A stretch of DNA of 64,000 bases from Ottelia alismoides (GCA_037367405.1 JAZKJV010008269.1:248001-312000); one strand, 5' to 3'; shown: positions 46,600-58,995, numbered from the stretch's first letter. Notes: generated by a model not told the origin, from the sequence alone. Numbers and translations: made by a program.

Positions 46600-46629
46600 G
46601 TTGGATCAAGGCCTTGCCCTTGATCCAAC
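46600..46629. promoter_or_regulatory. Conserved hairpin in LTR G1
   Basis: Perfect 12-bp arms GTTGGATCAAGG and CCTTGATCCAAC with a 6-base loop. The copy in LTR G2 (54767-54796) has the same arms and one loop change. Confidence 0.6.
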
Positions 46630-47458
46630 GACAGGCAGTCGACGATGGTGGTTGGTCAGAGAAGGCAGATCGAGAGCAGAGCATCTCGAGGGGTGAGGCG
46701 GAGCATAGGCCGATTCAAGGAGCGAGGTAGAGCAACGGTTTTGTGAGGAAGAGGAGGGTCACGGATGTCAGAGTTGCGGAGGTGGCCGGGGAGGTAATGG
46801 CATTCAGTGGCTGGCGAAGCTCTAAGGCGGAGGAGCTGTGAGCAGGGAGGAGCGGGCTCGGCAGGAAATCGATATGAGGGTTGAGGTGGTCAGGCGAGAT
46901 GGAAGGCAAGGGTAGGTTGATCGGGTGGCGGTGCTCTAGCCGAAGGGCGCGGAGCCACGACGGTGGAGAGGTGTGATCGGTGGAAGTGCAAAGCGACGAA
47001 GTCGAGGGTGGCGAAAGTTAGATGTGGTGGTGCACCTGGGAAATGTGGAGCTAGATGGAGCTATGTGTTTATCACCTCAAAGAACTTAGTGAAAAGCTCT
47101 GAAGCTCGGCGAAACTTCGTGTGAAGCTCGTTATAGAAGAGATATGTTGGATCACGCCTAGGAGCCCTTGTCGTCGTTGTCGAAGGACAACCCACTCATG
47201 TCATCAGTGAGGTTTGATGTTGGAGGGTGACGGCAGATGCAGGTGAGAGTCGGTCGAGGATGGCCTTTAAAGGAGGAGGGAGAGTAACAGTAGTAGAAAG
47301 AGAGGTGTCGCGGTGGCTGCGTAATGGCCAGTGAGGAGGAATAATTGTGGAGGTTACGCAGAGGGAGGAGAGGAGGTGGCTGAACGGTTGGGATGGGAGG
47401 TTGTCGGGTCATATGCAAAGCACACGACTGGAGAGAGAGAGAGAAAGGGGAGGGGGAG

Positions 47459-47479
47459 GTCACGTGCATAGCACGTGAC
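47459..47479. promoter_or_regulatory. G-box palindrome in LTR G1
   Basis: Perfect arms GTCACGTGC and GCACGTGAC with loop ATA; a decayed second copy lies at 47407-47428. Confidence 0.6.
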
Positions 47480-48303
47480 TTAGAGAGAAAGTGTAGAGAG
47501 ATAGAGAGAAGAGGGGGAAAGATAGAAATAAAGGAATAAAAATAAATAAATAAAAGTTAATAATAAAAATTAAAATAATATTAAAATAAAAATTAAAATA
47601 AAATTAAGGATTAGATAAAAGTAAAATAAACTATAAAAATTAAATAAAGATAAAAAATCAAAAAAAATCAAAGAAAATCAGAAAGAAAGAGTAAATGAAG
47701 TCAAATGAAAAAGCAGTCAACACAAAAGTTGCTCACGTCGACGAGATCTACAATTTTTGTGAAAGGCCAAAAAGCAAAAGAAATCATTTATACAAAACGT
47801 ATATTTGGAGGTACTCTATAAATAATAAAATATTGCATTTTTGTATTTTGTAATTTTTTGTATTTTTAATTTGATTTTATTAAGAGGATTAATTTATAAA
47901 CAATATATACATAATTAATCTAATTTTTATAAATATTTTATATGTTGTAAAAAGGTAAAATGAAAACAACAAAGATAAAAGATGCACAAAATATACAATG
48001 TCAGGTTTTTGTGTTTTCTCTTGACTTTCTGATTTTTATGGATTTTAATCTTGATGTCAAGTTAGTTAATTAATTAAAGAATAAATTAGAGAAAGAATTA
48101 GGTTAAAATAATCAAATTTTGTACATAAAATAATAGGCTCAGTTCAAGCCAAAAACAAGGGTTATTAAATTACAGAATTTTAACCATGATTTTTAACATA
48201 ATTAGTTAACGTTAATTATTTGATTTTAAGAGGTTTAATAAGTGAATTATTAAAGAGATTTTATTAAAATAACCATATAGAGTAGATGAATCATGGATTC
48301 ATA

Positions 48304-50300
48304 CCACCCTTATACTTAGCTCTTTGCTTGTCCCCAAGCATATTTTAGTGAGTTAGAAGGTTGAATCCCTGACTGTGCATGTACGAATTTCAAGACTTGT
48401 CTCATTAAGAATCTTTGGTTTTAATGGTCCTAAAATTCTAAGATCAACTAGGCTCTAGTCAAAAGGAATCCAACTTCTCTGATTATCAGACTTTCTATTT
48501 TTACATATAGCAAAAAGATATGACATTTAATGCATACGATAATCATGAGAGTCAAGTCAAAACTCCACCCAAAGTCCTGACCCAAGAGATTCTTCTCAAG
48601 ACCTAATCCTCGCATTAGGGAATAAATCAGTTCTTGCATTCAATCTACCGCCTTAGTAGTTTGTTAGACTCGAAAATGTATATGGAAGGCTAGTTGAGGA
48701 GGGCTTAAGTTTGTGTATTTTGTTCTCTTCCTCACATTGGAATGAGGATCCTCTCAAGTGCCTTATTACTCAACACATATATTTTTGGTTGTTGACCAAT
48801 GTGTCCGTCAAGAGTTATTGGCCCGTCTATACTTGCTTTCCTGTGAGTACACCGGGGTGCGTCTTCTTTAAGTATCTAGCATACTTACACCCAGACTTGT
48901 ATCGCTTATGATGTAGAGCCCTAATACTAGTCTGACTCATTTGGCCTAATTAGATTTGGTCCAAGTAGACACTTTGAAATGGTTGAGAGAGCACGCTTTT
49001 GATTTGATCTCTTTGAGATTGACTTTGTAATTGAGAGATCTTTTCATTCAATATTTTTTCTCCTTTTTAGGCTAGCTCCACTGCTTTTACCAAGAGTTGG
49101 TGGACACTGATCAATAATTATTTAGTTTTATCACACCCTGACACATAGGTCAATATCAAAAGATAGCATGCAAACTTGTTCACATATTGGCTATGGTTTG
49201 CTGATACTCAGACTTCATGAAGCTTTCATTGAGTTTATCCCATCCTAGAGTATCATAAAATTAAGTCTAGACTTAAATCTCAAGTCCCGATCCCTCAAGT
49301 AAAACCTTAACTCATCTCATCATTCATGCAGGTGTGATAGTGATGGGTGATCATATTTTTAAAGATAGAGATTAAGTGCGCAATATAGGACTCACATCTT
49401 TCAAACTTAGGGAAGTGCAGATTATTAAGTCTCAAACCCTAATGATTAAGGTTAGTTAACTATGAATCAAAGGACCTTAAAACCCCGAGTTTCTTTAATT
49501 CCTCGTCTCAAGTGATAGTGAAAATTTCAGGGATAAAACCTTAAGTTAGTTTTTTTGTTTTTTTTAAAGATTTTTTATTGATTTTTTTTATTTTTTGTTA
49601 TAACCCCAACTTTCTTTAAAACGTATATTATTTACAACAAAGAATTTTTGTATAGTATATATAATATACACCACTTATACCCATACCCGAATTTAATGTG
49701 CAACAATTAACGAACGAGTTATGGATAAAGTACATAGAATATATATATATATATATACACACACACACCCTATACTTAGCTTGTGCTATGTCCTCATGGC
49801 ATAAAGTGAAATGTAGACATAGCTCTTACTAAGCATAGTTGAGTGAAAAGAAAAGGAAGTCAACTTGCCCCCTATTCTTAGGCTTTTGAGGGCCTAAGCA
49901 TAGCAGAAGAGCAAGAAATGGGGTGTTTGAGGGTGAGGAGGAAAGAATAGAAATGATGAATACACAATGATATTAGTCCCTCTATACTTAGGCTCAAGTC
50001 AGCCTAAGTATGATCGAGTAATTACAAGTGAAGATCGAGTAGATTTACGGATGTACAAGGTCAAGGAGTTTTGTGACAAACCTTCTTGCGGGAGTGTGGA
50101 GGTAGATAGTATGGAGATGCAAAGGGTGGTGAAGAAGGGAGGATGAAGAGGTCCAACCATCGTCAGAGTTATACTCAAAAGAATAATAGTCATATGCAGA
50201 GAATCTCCAACTATTGTCAACAAGAGGTAAGTGACCTTTAATCACAGTTGTACTTTTTGCACTTACCTAATGAACCATTTTGGGACCAGACAAGGACTCT
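48304..50300 (-). other. 3' UTR of the 11-kb element with hairpins
   Basis: No gene. It starts with a TTATACTTAGCTCTTTGC phrase beside the LTR (related to 7094 onward), then AT-rich sequence, a TA/CA microsatellite (49740-49768) and hairpins at 49770-50013. Confidence 0.6.
49770..50013. repeat. Three spaced hairpins in the 3' UTR
   Basis: 49770-49838 is a longer imperfect stem (18 of 23 paired), 49872-49903 has tip GGC with GCC, and 49982-50013 has tip GGCT with AGCC. All begin CTATACTTAG or CTATTCTTAG. Spacing is 102 and 110 bp. They are the counterparts of 9150-9379. Confidence 0.65.
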
Positions 50301-50700
50301 TCAGAAATCACCTAGTTTTTAAGGTCAAAGGTGATTTTCTTTGTCGATTTGTTTCTATATGAAGCATTGGGATGGGGAAGGTTAGAGTTCTTCTCCCTAT
50401 CATGAGTAACCGATGTGGCATTTATGGGTTCCTCGTAAGACGAGTCTCCATAGAAATTGACCAACTCTTGTAGGGTCATAACACTCTTCGGACGAGGGAG
50501 TTTGTTCCTGGTGACTTTATGAGTCATGGCTGGCAATGTTGATATCACCTTCTGATATTCATGAGCTTTGGTGACATTAAGGGTTTCTTGAGTCGGCTCC
50601 TTATATGGTTCAAGTATTTCATTAATTAGTGCCGACTCAAAGTTTGGACCACTCAAATAATCATGACAATCCTGGTAGACATGGTCCTATTCCTCATAAG
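50301..50700 (-). pseudogene. Unassigned polyprotein fragment
   Basis: A 114-codon minus-strand frame (50312-50656) starting MSGPNFESALINEILEPYKEPTQE, with no domain I recognise. It lies just downstream of the protease remnant, where the protease-RT linker would be. Confidence 0.35.
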
Positions 50701-50710
50701 CTTCTAAATA

Positions 50711-51330
50711 TTATTTCCACCTAGAAATAGTATCAGGGAGGGAGGTGTGGTGAGAATCCAAAATCAGTTCAATAGTTGGTCTCTCAGGTGTCTCTCCTAG
50801 GTTTTGTGTATGTATTTCGTGAGGAGAGGTCTGATCATGTGAAGTGGTTGTCTCCTGATCACGACTGTCAGTTTCAAGTTGGATTTCCTCCGAGCAGATC
50901 GTGTCATTAAGGGTTTCCCCATTGTGATCCGAGTTCAGAAACTTGATGTTTTGAGTCTCACAATCGACAATTATCTTAGTGGAGGCTAAGAACGGCTTTC
51001 CTAAAATGATAGGAGACTCAAACAATTCTTTGCAGTGCTCAATGTCAAGGATAATAAAGTCCAGTTTACGCTTGTCACCTCAGAAGTTTACGATGACAAA
51101 AAAATTCCTCACGGTCTTTTGGTAGATCGATCTGGTAGTTGAATGATCACCCTCATCTTTTTGATTTGTCTGAGCTTGAGTTGATCGAAGATGGTCTTTG
51201 GGAGGATGTTTAATGTAGAGTCTTCATCTAACCGAACATGAGTGAATAAGGAATCCTCAATTTCATACGTGATCTGAGTCAACCCCTTGACGACTTTTAG
51301 TTTTGTGATTCGTCACTAAAGAACGGTCAT
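50711..51330 (-). pseudogene. Athila-like aspartic protease remnant
   Basis: The minus-strand frame 50711-51025 has SPIILGKPFLASTKIIVDC, the downstream protease strand. Before it (51030-51290), broken frames give RLDEDSTLNILPKTIFDQL at the active-site position, where DSG has become DED-S, and FIILDIEHCKEL. The catalytic motif is changed and stops intervene; inactive. Compare 12786-13260. Confidence 0.7.
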
Positions 51331-53561
51331 AGATATGACATGATATTCATTCTTTGATCGTTTCTTGCCCATCTTTTTAGGATCCAATCGACTCTTTACA
51401 AATCTCTTAATATTGGGCATATATTCTATGACCTTGATTAATGGAAGCTCTAAGATAAGATGCTTGCAAAATGCTTCCATTTTAGAATGGTTCGATTTTA
51501 TTGAATTTTCTTGTTTTTCAATTTTTTGGTATTTTCAATTTGATCGTCAGTCAGTTGGTCAGAGGTCAGTGATGGTGTTTCTTAGTGTACATCACCTGAT
51601 GAATTGGTGGTTCACAAGGTGGGGTCCTCATTTCTTCTTGATTCTTCATTGATTAGATGATATTATATATTTGTTCAGACAAAGTGTTTGCTTTATGGTT
51701 GATCCGAGTGCTTTCATCCTCAAACATCTCATAACTTGTTGATGAATAATTGTATACATGCTATGACTCTGGAATGTAGTTCTAAGAGGAGTAGTGTTTA
51801 TTCATTGTAGTTATAGTATGATCATGAGTCATATTTCCTTGACTCTGGATTTCTCATGAACTATCTAAGGAAAAATGATCGTACTCAGGAAAAGAGTCAA
51901 CCTGAGTATAGGATGGTTCCAAAGGTGGGGAGTCCATAGTTATCGGAAATCGTATTTTTCTATCAAAATTGGTTACTCTATTCTCTATCCTTATACATGC
52001 TCGCTCTATTGTGTTCATGTAAAAATTAGAATGTGAAAGCAGTCTAATCCAAGAAGAAGTGTAGGCATGAGGTGGAATGTATGGGGAGGAAGAGAATAGT
52101 GGTTGAGGGGGACATTTTTGAAGAGAGGGTTCCCATGGAATGAAGAGTATCGGGACACGATCGTGTACGCTGAGCCCATGGAGTTTGGGTAGGAAACTAA
52201 TGAGCCGATATCTTTTCAAGAGAAAGATGGGGAATGATTTGCGAACCACGATGCGCTTTCAATTACAAAGTCTTCGACGCACACAAGACAAACACAAGTC
52301 AAACTCGTAGATTCACCCACTCGACATTTGTGAAGGCATGTTAGAGTTTGGCCACTTATCTTTTTATTTTTAATTTAATGACAAAACAATCTTTGAGAAG
52401 ATTAAGCGGAGCTTATATTCAGGAGATTCTCACAAAGACTGACCTGAATTCACACGGCTAGTTGCATCTACTTTCAGCCAATATGGGTGTAAGTACGGAT
52501 TGTGGAACGGCTACCCATATTACTTCAAGACGGTGCCTTACATGTTGTCCTTTGTTCACCAAACTGTTGAGGGAGACCGTAGTTCCCTCACTAAGAAGTA
52601 GCTTGTAATTTTTAGATTCATAAGTCAGAATGAAGCTCCCATGTTTTGGATCTACCATAAGTGTGTAATTATTTTCCTATAAACAATGAGTGGGTTTCTC
52701 TCCACCAAACACAAAGGTTAGTTTTATATCAGTTTATTTACAGTCATCTTGATTAGTATTCCCAGTGTTAATTTAATGCTATCACTTGAGTCTTAGATGG
52801 ACACAAAAATATCATGCCTAAGGAGCAGTCTCAATTCCTTTAAATCTTAACTTGTAAAAACCAAGGAGTAGAGGGTTGGAAAAAGCCGATGTAGGCATTA
52901 AATCAATGTTGCATGCTAAGAAGAAGACTTGCAATGACTCCTCGTATTCTTCTTGTGGGATGAAATACAAGGAATTTAATCTTGCACTAAATAATATGCA
53001 CAAATGAAAACTCTCCTAAGTAGATAGTTCTATTAGCAGTGAGGAACTGATTAAATTTCGGCTAAGTTGAACGATCTACAGTGTGTATAGTCAGTGAAAA
53101 CTGTGTGGCCTAAAAATTACAAGCACAATCAAAAATAAATATTTAAACTAGTGTGTGTACACCTAATTTCTACGCTACTCAAGTCGGGTCCCAACCGCAC
53201 AGAAGTGGTTGAAACGTACCCAACACACCATAGACAGTCCAGTCCAAATTATTACAAAAAATCAGGGTTCAAAGAGAGACCCTGTAAATGATGCGGAAAA
53301 TAAACTAATCTAAGCTCTCTCTCACAAAAATAAAATAAAGTCTTCATCCTTGTTTTTTTCCAAAAAAATTGCTCCAAGTTATATGCAAAGAGAGAGAGAT
53401 CACGGTTAATATCACAAGTGAGAGAGAGATGCAAATAAAATGCAAAAAATAAATGTAAAATAGAAAGGAAAAAATGATACAGAAATTAAATTTACAAAAT
53501 TAATTACAGAAATTTATTTTAAACCCTAAAAAATGTGTTGTTCCACATCAACATCATCATC
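51331..53561 (-). pseudogene. Gag-like and leader remnants of the 11-kb element
   Basis: Minus-strand frames at 51854-52249 (MVRKSFPIFLLKRY..., 131 codons) and 52458-52658 have no clear domain but occupy the gag position. From about 52700 to 53561 the sequence is AT-rich leader with GA runs (53390-53430). No tRNA-type primer site recognised next to the LTR. Confidence 0.35.
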
Positions 53562-56455
53562 TGATGAATGTGTATCTTCACCTCTATAATAATCGATAAT
53601 TGTAGTATAAGAGATGAAAAGCGATCTATCAAAAACCACAAATCTTGAATATTGCCGAAGAAATTTAACTTAGTAAGTCTACCAAGGTCAAGGAACAAAT
53701 AATTTTTAGTTGCGTTATTCTAAATTGATTTCAATAATTAATTAATAGTTATATTAATATCTATGTCAAGAAATAAAGTAAAAATTGAAGAAAAGCAATG
53801 TGATGATGAAAATGTAATGCAAAGGAGTAGAGTCCAAGATCTATGATTATGTATAATTTCGACCCTTAGTTAAAATAATCAATTAATCCTCAAAATTAAT
53901 CACAGAGATCAAAAGAGATCAAATCCATAAAAGTTAATCAATTTAGCTTTAGGTCGCAGGCTAAAATATTAGTTTGTGAATCATCCTGCTAAAGAAGAGG
54001 TCAAAACTGATAATTTTATCTAAAAACAATCGTCTTCAAAATTCCCTATAATTTATTCCTTAAATAATATGAATTTTCATAAAATGTCAAGGAGATAAAT
54101 TGATCCCTCCTCGATTACACCCCTGCAAAGATGACTCTCTCAATTAAAAAGATCAATTATCAATGGAGAATTAATCAAATGTGAATCTTTTCAATCAAAT
54201 CCTTGTAAAATGAATCAAGTATCTTCTCAATAAAATATTGCACAAATAAGTCAGAATGCAGCCTACATAGATTAAAATATATCCTCAAGTAATATTTATC
54301 ATAACAAGCTTCTGATCAAGCACAAAGTAAATAAAATGAAAGAGCGTTCAATTAGCTTCAAAAAGACATATTGTGCACAAAAATCGGAGTTCGAATGAGA
54401 AAGATATGCAATAAACAAACTCCAGGGATTAAAATACAATAAAAATAAATACTTTCTTCTCAAACTAGTCCCTGGAAGGACTTATCTATAGTTTGGAGGA
54501 TTGATAGGGGGTTGGAGCGTAATTTTCCCATTACCGCATGTGTGTTGCACGTGCGCAGTGAGGGTCAGCGGAGGAGGCTGAGGCTCAGGTACCGAACCTC
54601 CACGTGGCATGTTACACATGGTTTGGATCCCCGAGGCGGTGCGGAGGCTTGACGCTGCTTCGGTCGACCCGAACCTCGGTGCGGAGGCTTGACGCTGCTT
54701 CGGTCGACCCGAACCTCATGGCGAGGGTCGAGGGTCGGGGAGGGAGCACATGGATGTTTCGAGGCTGTTGGATCAAGGCCTTACCCTTGATCCAACGGCG
54801 GGCGGTAAGCGACGATGGCCGGGTGGAGAAGGCAGATCGAGGGCGGAGCAGGTCGAGGGGCGAGGCAGGGCGAAGGTCGTGGCTCAAGAGGTGAGGCAGA
54901 ACAACAGCTATGTGAGGCGGAGGAGGGTAGCGGATGGCGGAATTGCAGAGGCGGTCAAGGAGGCAATGGCGTTCGGTGGTTGATGAAGCTCTAGGGTAGA
55001 GGAGTTGTGAGTAGGGTAAAGCAAGCTCGGCGGGTGAATGATGTGAGGGATGAGGTGGTCGGGCAAGATGGAAGGCGGGGGTAGGCGGATCGGGTGGCAG
55101 TTCTCCAGCTGGAGGGCGCAAAGCCAAGGCGGTGGAGAGAAGTGATTAGTAGAAGTGCAAAGCGGCGGAGTCGAGGGTGGCAAAAGTTATATGTGGTGGT
55201 ACGCATGGGAAAACGCGGAGCTCGGTGGAGCTCTGTGTTTATCGCCTCAAAGAAGTCGACGAAAAGCTCTAAAGCTCGGTGAAGGTTCGTGTAAAGTTCG
55301 TTACAGCAGAGATCTGCTAAATCACACCTAGGAGCCCTTGTCGCCATCGAAGGATAGCCCACTAGTGTCACCAATGGGGATTAAAATTGGAGGGTGATGG
55401 CGGATGCGGGTGAGAGCCGACCGAGGATGGCTTTTAAAGGAGGAGGGGAGTAATGATAGTGGAAAGGGAGGTGTCACTGTGGCTGCATAACGGCCGGTGA
55501 GGAGGAGTAATGGTGGAGGTTATGTATAGGGAGGACAGGAGGCAGTTAAACGACTGGGAGGGGAGGTTGTCGGGTCACGTGCAGAGCACGCGACCAGAGA
55601 GAGCAAGGAGAGGGGCAGGTCACGTGTATAGCATGTGACCTAAAGAGAAAGTGAAGAGAGAGAAGAGAGAGAGGAAGATGGAAAAAGAGAAGAGACATAA
55701 AGAAATAAAAAATAACAAATAACAACTAAAATCTAATCATAAAAATTAAAATAAGATTAAAATAAAATTAAAATAAAATTAAGGATTAAATAAAAATAAA
55801 ATAAATAATAAATAAAGATCAAAATAAATAAAAATCAAAGAAAAATCAGAAAGAAAGAGTAAATGAAGTCAAATGAAAAGTGTCAACATTAAAGTTGATC
55901 GCCTCGACGAGATCTACAACTTTCGCGAAGGGTCAAAAAGCAAAAGAAATCATCTATACAAAATATATTTTTGGAGGAACTCTATAAATAATAAAATGTT
56001 GAATTTTTGTTTTTTTATAATTTTTTGTATTTCTAGTTTGATTTTAATTAGTGGATTAATTTATAAATAATATATATAATTAATCTAATTTTATGGATTT
56101 TTTATAGGTTAGAAAAGGATAAAATAAAAACAACAAAGATAAAATATGCATAAAATATGTCAGATTTTCTGTAATCTTTTGATTTTCTTTTTTTATAGAT
56201 TTTAATTCTTGATGTCAAGTTAGTTAATTAATTAAAGGATAAACTAGAGAAAGAATTAGGTTAAAATAATCAATTTTTGTACATAAAATAATAGGCTCAA
56301 TTCAAGTCAAAAAATAATGGTTATTTAATTACATATCCTAATTTTAACACAATTAGTGAATGTTAATTAATTGATTTTAAGGGGTTTAATTAGTGAATTA
56401 TTAAGCAGTTTTTGCTAAAGCAACCATATAGAGTAGATGAATCATGGATTCCTCA
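53562..56455 (-). repeat. 5' LTR (G2) of the 11-kb element
   Basis: 2.9 kb, collinear with G1. It has GC island 54480-55640 edged by ACGT palindromes (54535-54555, 55573-55595, 55617-55641), the hairpin at 54767-54796, and a 40-bp tandem duplication (54637-54716) absent from G1. Ends GGATTCCTCA, followed by the ATTGG duplication. Confidence 0.85.
54637..54716 (+). repeat. 40-bp tandem duplication in LTR G2
   Basis: Two identical units starting CGGTGCGGAGGCTTGACG at 54637 and 54677; G1 has a single diverged copy near 46510-46550. Confidence 0.85.
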
Positions 56456-56460
56456 ATTGG

Positions 56461-56580
56461 GTCGATAAGACCCTACAGCTTTTCCTCCTCTTATTTTGGT
56501 GGTTTCCACATTAAAATCCATCATCTTGATTGTGCATGTGATTGCATTTTATACTTGATTGCTTATGATTATTGTGCACA
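56461..56580 (+). repeat. 3' LTR of the Tork-like element, last part
   Basis: Continuation of 44974-45428 after the inserted 11-kb element; contains TTTCCACATTAAAATCC and ends near GTGCACA. Confidence 0.45.
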
Positions 56581-57700
56581 AGAATTCCCCGTGAACTATA
56601 AATAAAAAGAAGGATGCATGGCAACATAAGTTCTCACAAGCTCTCATAGCATAAGAAACAAATCAAAGAGAGGAGGGAGAAGAAAGAAGGATGTGGATAC
56701 ATGCAACAAAGTTCGAAGGGGTGGTATTTAGAGTTATTAGTATATAACATTTTCTCTATAGTTTAAAAGTAGTTGTCGGGTTGGTAGCATTTCTCATTTC
56801 TACTTTTATCTTGTTTAATGATTTGTAACATTGCATAACAGGTCGACTTTGTCTAAACCCCTTGCGGGAGAGTGATTTGATTATAATGCTTAATTTTGGG
56901 ATGCTAATAATCTTGTGCTTTTTAATCCTTGAATATAAAGTTTTCTTTGCAATGGATAATATATATTGTTATATATTTTACAATAAATAATATAGTGTGT
57001 GATTCTAATTCCAAGGTGTAAGAATGGGAAATCTTCCCTCCATATGAGAATTTACCCCCAATTTGGAGGAATCATGGTTCAATAGGAGATTGGGTTGACG
57101 ATATTCAAATATTTGATTTGTAGTCCTCAAATTTATGATTCATTGATGAATATCATGATTTCTTTATTATATCTTGATTGATACATTAAGAAGATCGTGA
57201 TAGATGAACAGAACTTCCCATGAACTAAAAATAAAGAGGAGGGGTTGCATGTCAACATAAGTTCTCACAAGCTCTGATAACATAAGAAACAAATCATCTA
57301 AAGAGGAAGGGAGAAAAAAGAATGTTTGTGATATTGCAATAAAATTTGAAGGAAGCGATCTCCAGAGTTGTTACTCTCTGGCATTTTCTCCTATAGTTGG
57401 ATTCAGATTAATCAACTTGATGGTATTTCTCCTCTCTACTTTTATTCATTACTTAGTAATTTGTATCACGTATAGAGGGTTGTTTCGGGTAAGCTCCCAC
57501 AAGAGATTGATATGATTACAGTGCTTGATTTTGGTATTGCGATCAATCCCATGATTTTTACACCCTCTAGTAGACATAAAAATATTTCGTAATGGATAAA
57601 TACTAATTGTTATATATTTAACGATGTCGATGATATATGGGCGAATTCTAAAATTTGTATTGTTATAGACTAATTTTTTATAGTGATCCAAGGTGTAAGA
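56581..57700. repeat. Direct duplication of a roughly 450-bp AT-rich segment
   Basis: About 56585-57030 and 57210-57690 share ordered blocks: CCCRTGAACTAWAAATAAA, GTTCTCACAAGCTCT, CATAAGAAACAAATCA, GGAAGGGAGAA, then TATATATTT and CCAAGGTGTAAGAA. The copies are diverged. They could be paired ends of a small old element, but neither end structure nor primer site is visible. Confidence 0.55.
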
Positions 57701-58351
57701 AGTTAGAAGATCATGTTAGGATGGATCGATGAAATCCAAGGAAACGTGGAAGGAGACTAACTTTTTAAATCTAAACCCTAATATTATCCAAGTTATATTA
57801 ATTTGGAGGTAAAGAATCTAAGTAGCCGACTCCTCCTAAGGTGGGTAAATGCTTGTTGTTGTTATTAAAGAGCTTGTAAATGTGCATAATAATGTATATA
57901 AAATATATAAAGTGGTTAGAATTATACATTAGACAAAAAAATAAAGAATAAGTTGTACAATTTTGTATTAAAACAAATATATCTCAAAATTTGTATGCCA
58001 AATTTGAACACTGATGTTTGAGATTTACCTTGTTAGAAAATTTAGGAAGATTATCTCGAGGATGCTCTTTAAAGTATCTTGAAAGAAGCTCTTTGTCAAG
58101 CTACACCCAAAGTGAGTTAATGAGAAAAAAAAGCAGTAGAGTGGACGATGAGATAAATATTAAGCTTATCTTTGAATACCTTTGATTCATCGACGCTGAC
58201 GGGAAGGTTAAGTAGATACTGCCCGGATTGTGCGACAGCATACTCTTCCTCACTAACAATTTTGAAGTTGCTCTTTTCCATAATCTATGCAAAAAAATGT
58301 ACGTATCAAAAACATATTAAACATAAATATATATATATATGTAAAAAAATA
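57701..58351. other. AT-rich intergenic sequence, nothing recognised
   Basis: Short ORFs only (up to 63 codons in this stretch) without motifs. Confidence 0.5.
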
Positions 58352-58688
58352 GGGTTGTCCCTAGGTGTAGTCAAGGGCTGCCCCCGCATCTTTTTCGCAA
58401 TTTTTTTATTTTTTTTTGTAAAATATCATCATGTATATTCATCTATATATCCCTCCAATATATCATTCGAATCTTATCAGAAACTGAGACCCATATGCCA
58501 TCCATCTAGAACTGGTAATTTTAACAGTCTAAACATTGTTATAATCGACATGTTCTAGATAGAGGGCATAGGAGTCTCCATTTCCGACGAAATTCGAATG
58601 CCATATTGGAGGGATATATAAATGAATATACATGGTGATTTTCAAAAAAATCGTGGGAAAATAGGACGGGGACAGCCCCATATAACCC
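58352..58688. mobile_element. Foldback MITE 1, family M1
   Basis: Arms of about 150 bp, starting GGGTT and ending AACCC. They contain a GGGGCTG-CCCC-type end, a TATATATCCCTCC phrase and CATTCGAAT, inverted across a 50-bp centre. (AT)n tracts lie on both sides. Confidence 0.75.
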
Positions 58689-58703
58689 ATATATATATAA
58701 TAG

Positions 58704-58987
58704 GGGTCCTTTCAAATAGGACGCAGTCCTTCCTGAGTTCAGGAAGGCCAGCCCTTTTTTGTATAAATCACGAATACTTTAGTAGAATACGTATACAATT
58801 TGTATTATAGGTGCACGTTATAAATACAAAGCCGCGTATAAAACTGCGCATTATAATACAAACATTAAAACTTCACATTATAATACAAATCTTTATATGT
58901 ATTCTACTAAAGTCATCATGTTTTATACAAAAAAAAAGGTTGGCCTTCCTTAGGGATGGAAGGACCAAGTCCTATTTGAAAGAAATC
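58704..58987. mobile_element. Foldback MITE 2, family M2
   Basis: Inverted arms CTTTCAAATAGGAC and GTCCTATTTGAAAG, then paired CCTTCCT...AGGAAGG and GTAGAATAC / GTATTCTAC segments. A different family from M1; AT repeats lie outside. Confidence 0.7.
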
Positions 58988-58995
58988 ATATATAT

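Larger units (their letters stand above)
45429..48303 (-). repeat. 3' LTR (G1) of the 11-kb element
   Basis: About 2.9 kb: AT-rich start, GC island 46370-47480 edged by ACGT palindromes (46407-46427, 47407-47428, 47459-47479), AT-rich end. The right edge abuts an AAGTATAAGGGTGG purine-like tract (minus strand). It contains a perfect 12-bp-arm hairpin at 46600-46629. GC-island ORFs on both strands lack known domains. Confidence 0.85.
45429..56455 (-). mobile_element. Athila-like gypsy derivative, 11.0 kb, pol-deficient
   Basis: Two direct LTRs (45429 to about 48303 and 53562-56455) start TGATGAA and end with a TTCATCA-like terminus. The target duplication ATTGG is perfect (45424-45428 and 56456-56460). 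In a 250-bp stretch compared by eye, the LTRs differ at roughly one base in ten, so insertion is old. The 5.3-kb interior keeps a protease remnant and gag-like frames on the minus strand but no RT, RNase H or integrase. No clear primer site was found beside 53562. It would depend on another element for movement. Confidence 0.85.

Noticed and set aside
54604..55374. ORFs in the GC island of LTR G2 (up to 171 codons) and their G1 counterparts
   Set aside because: The frames are not conserved between the paired LTRs, so coding is unlikely.
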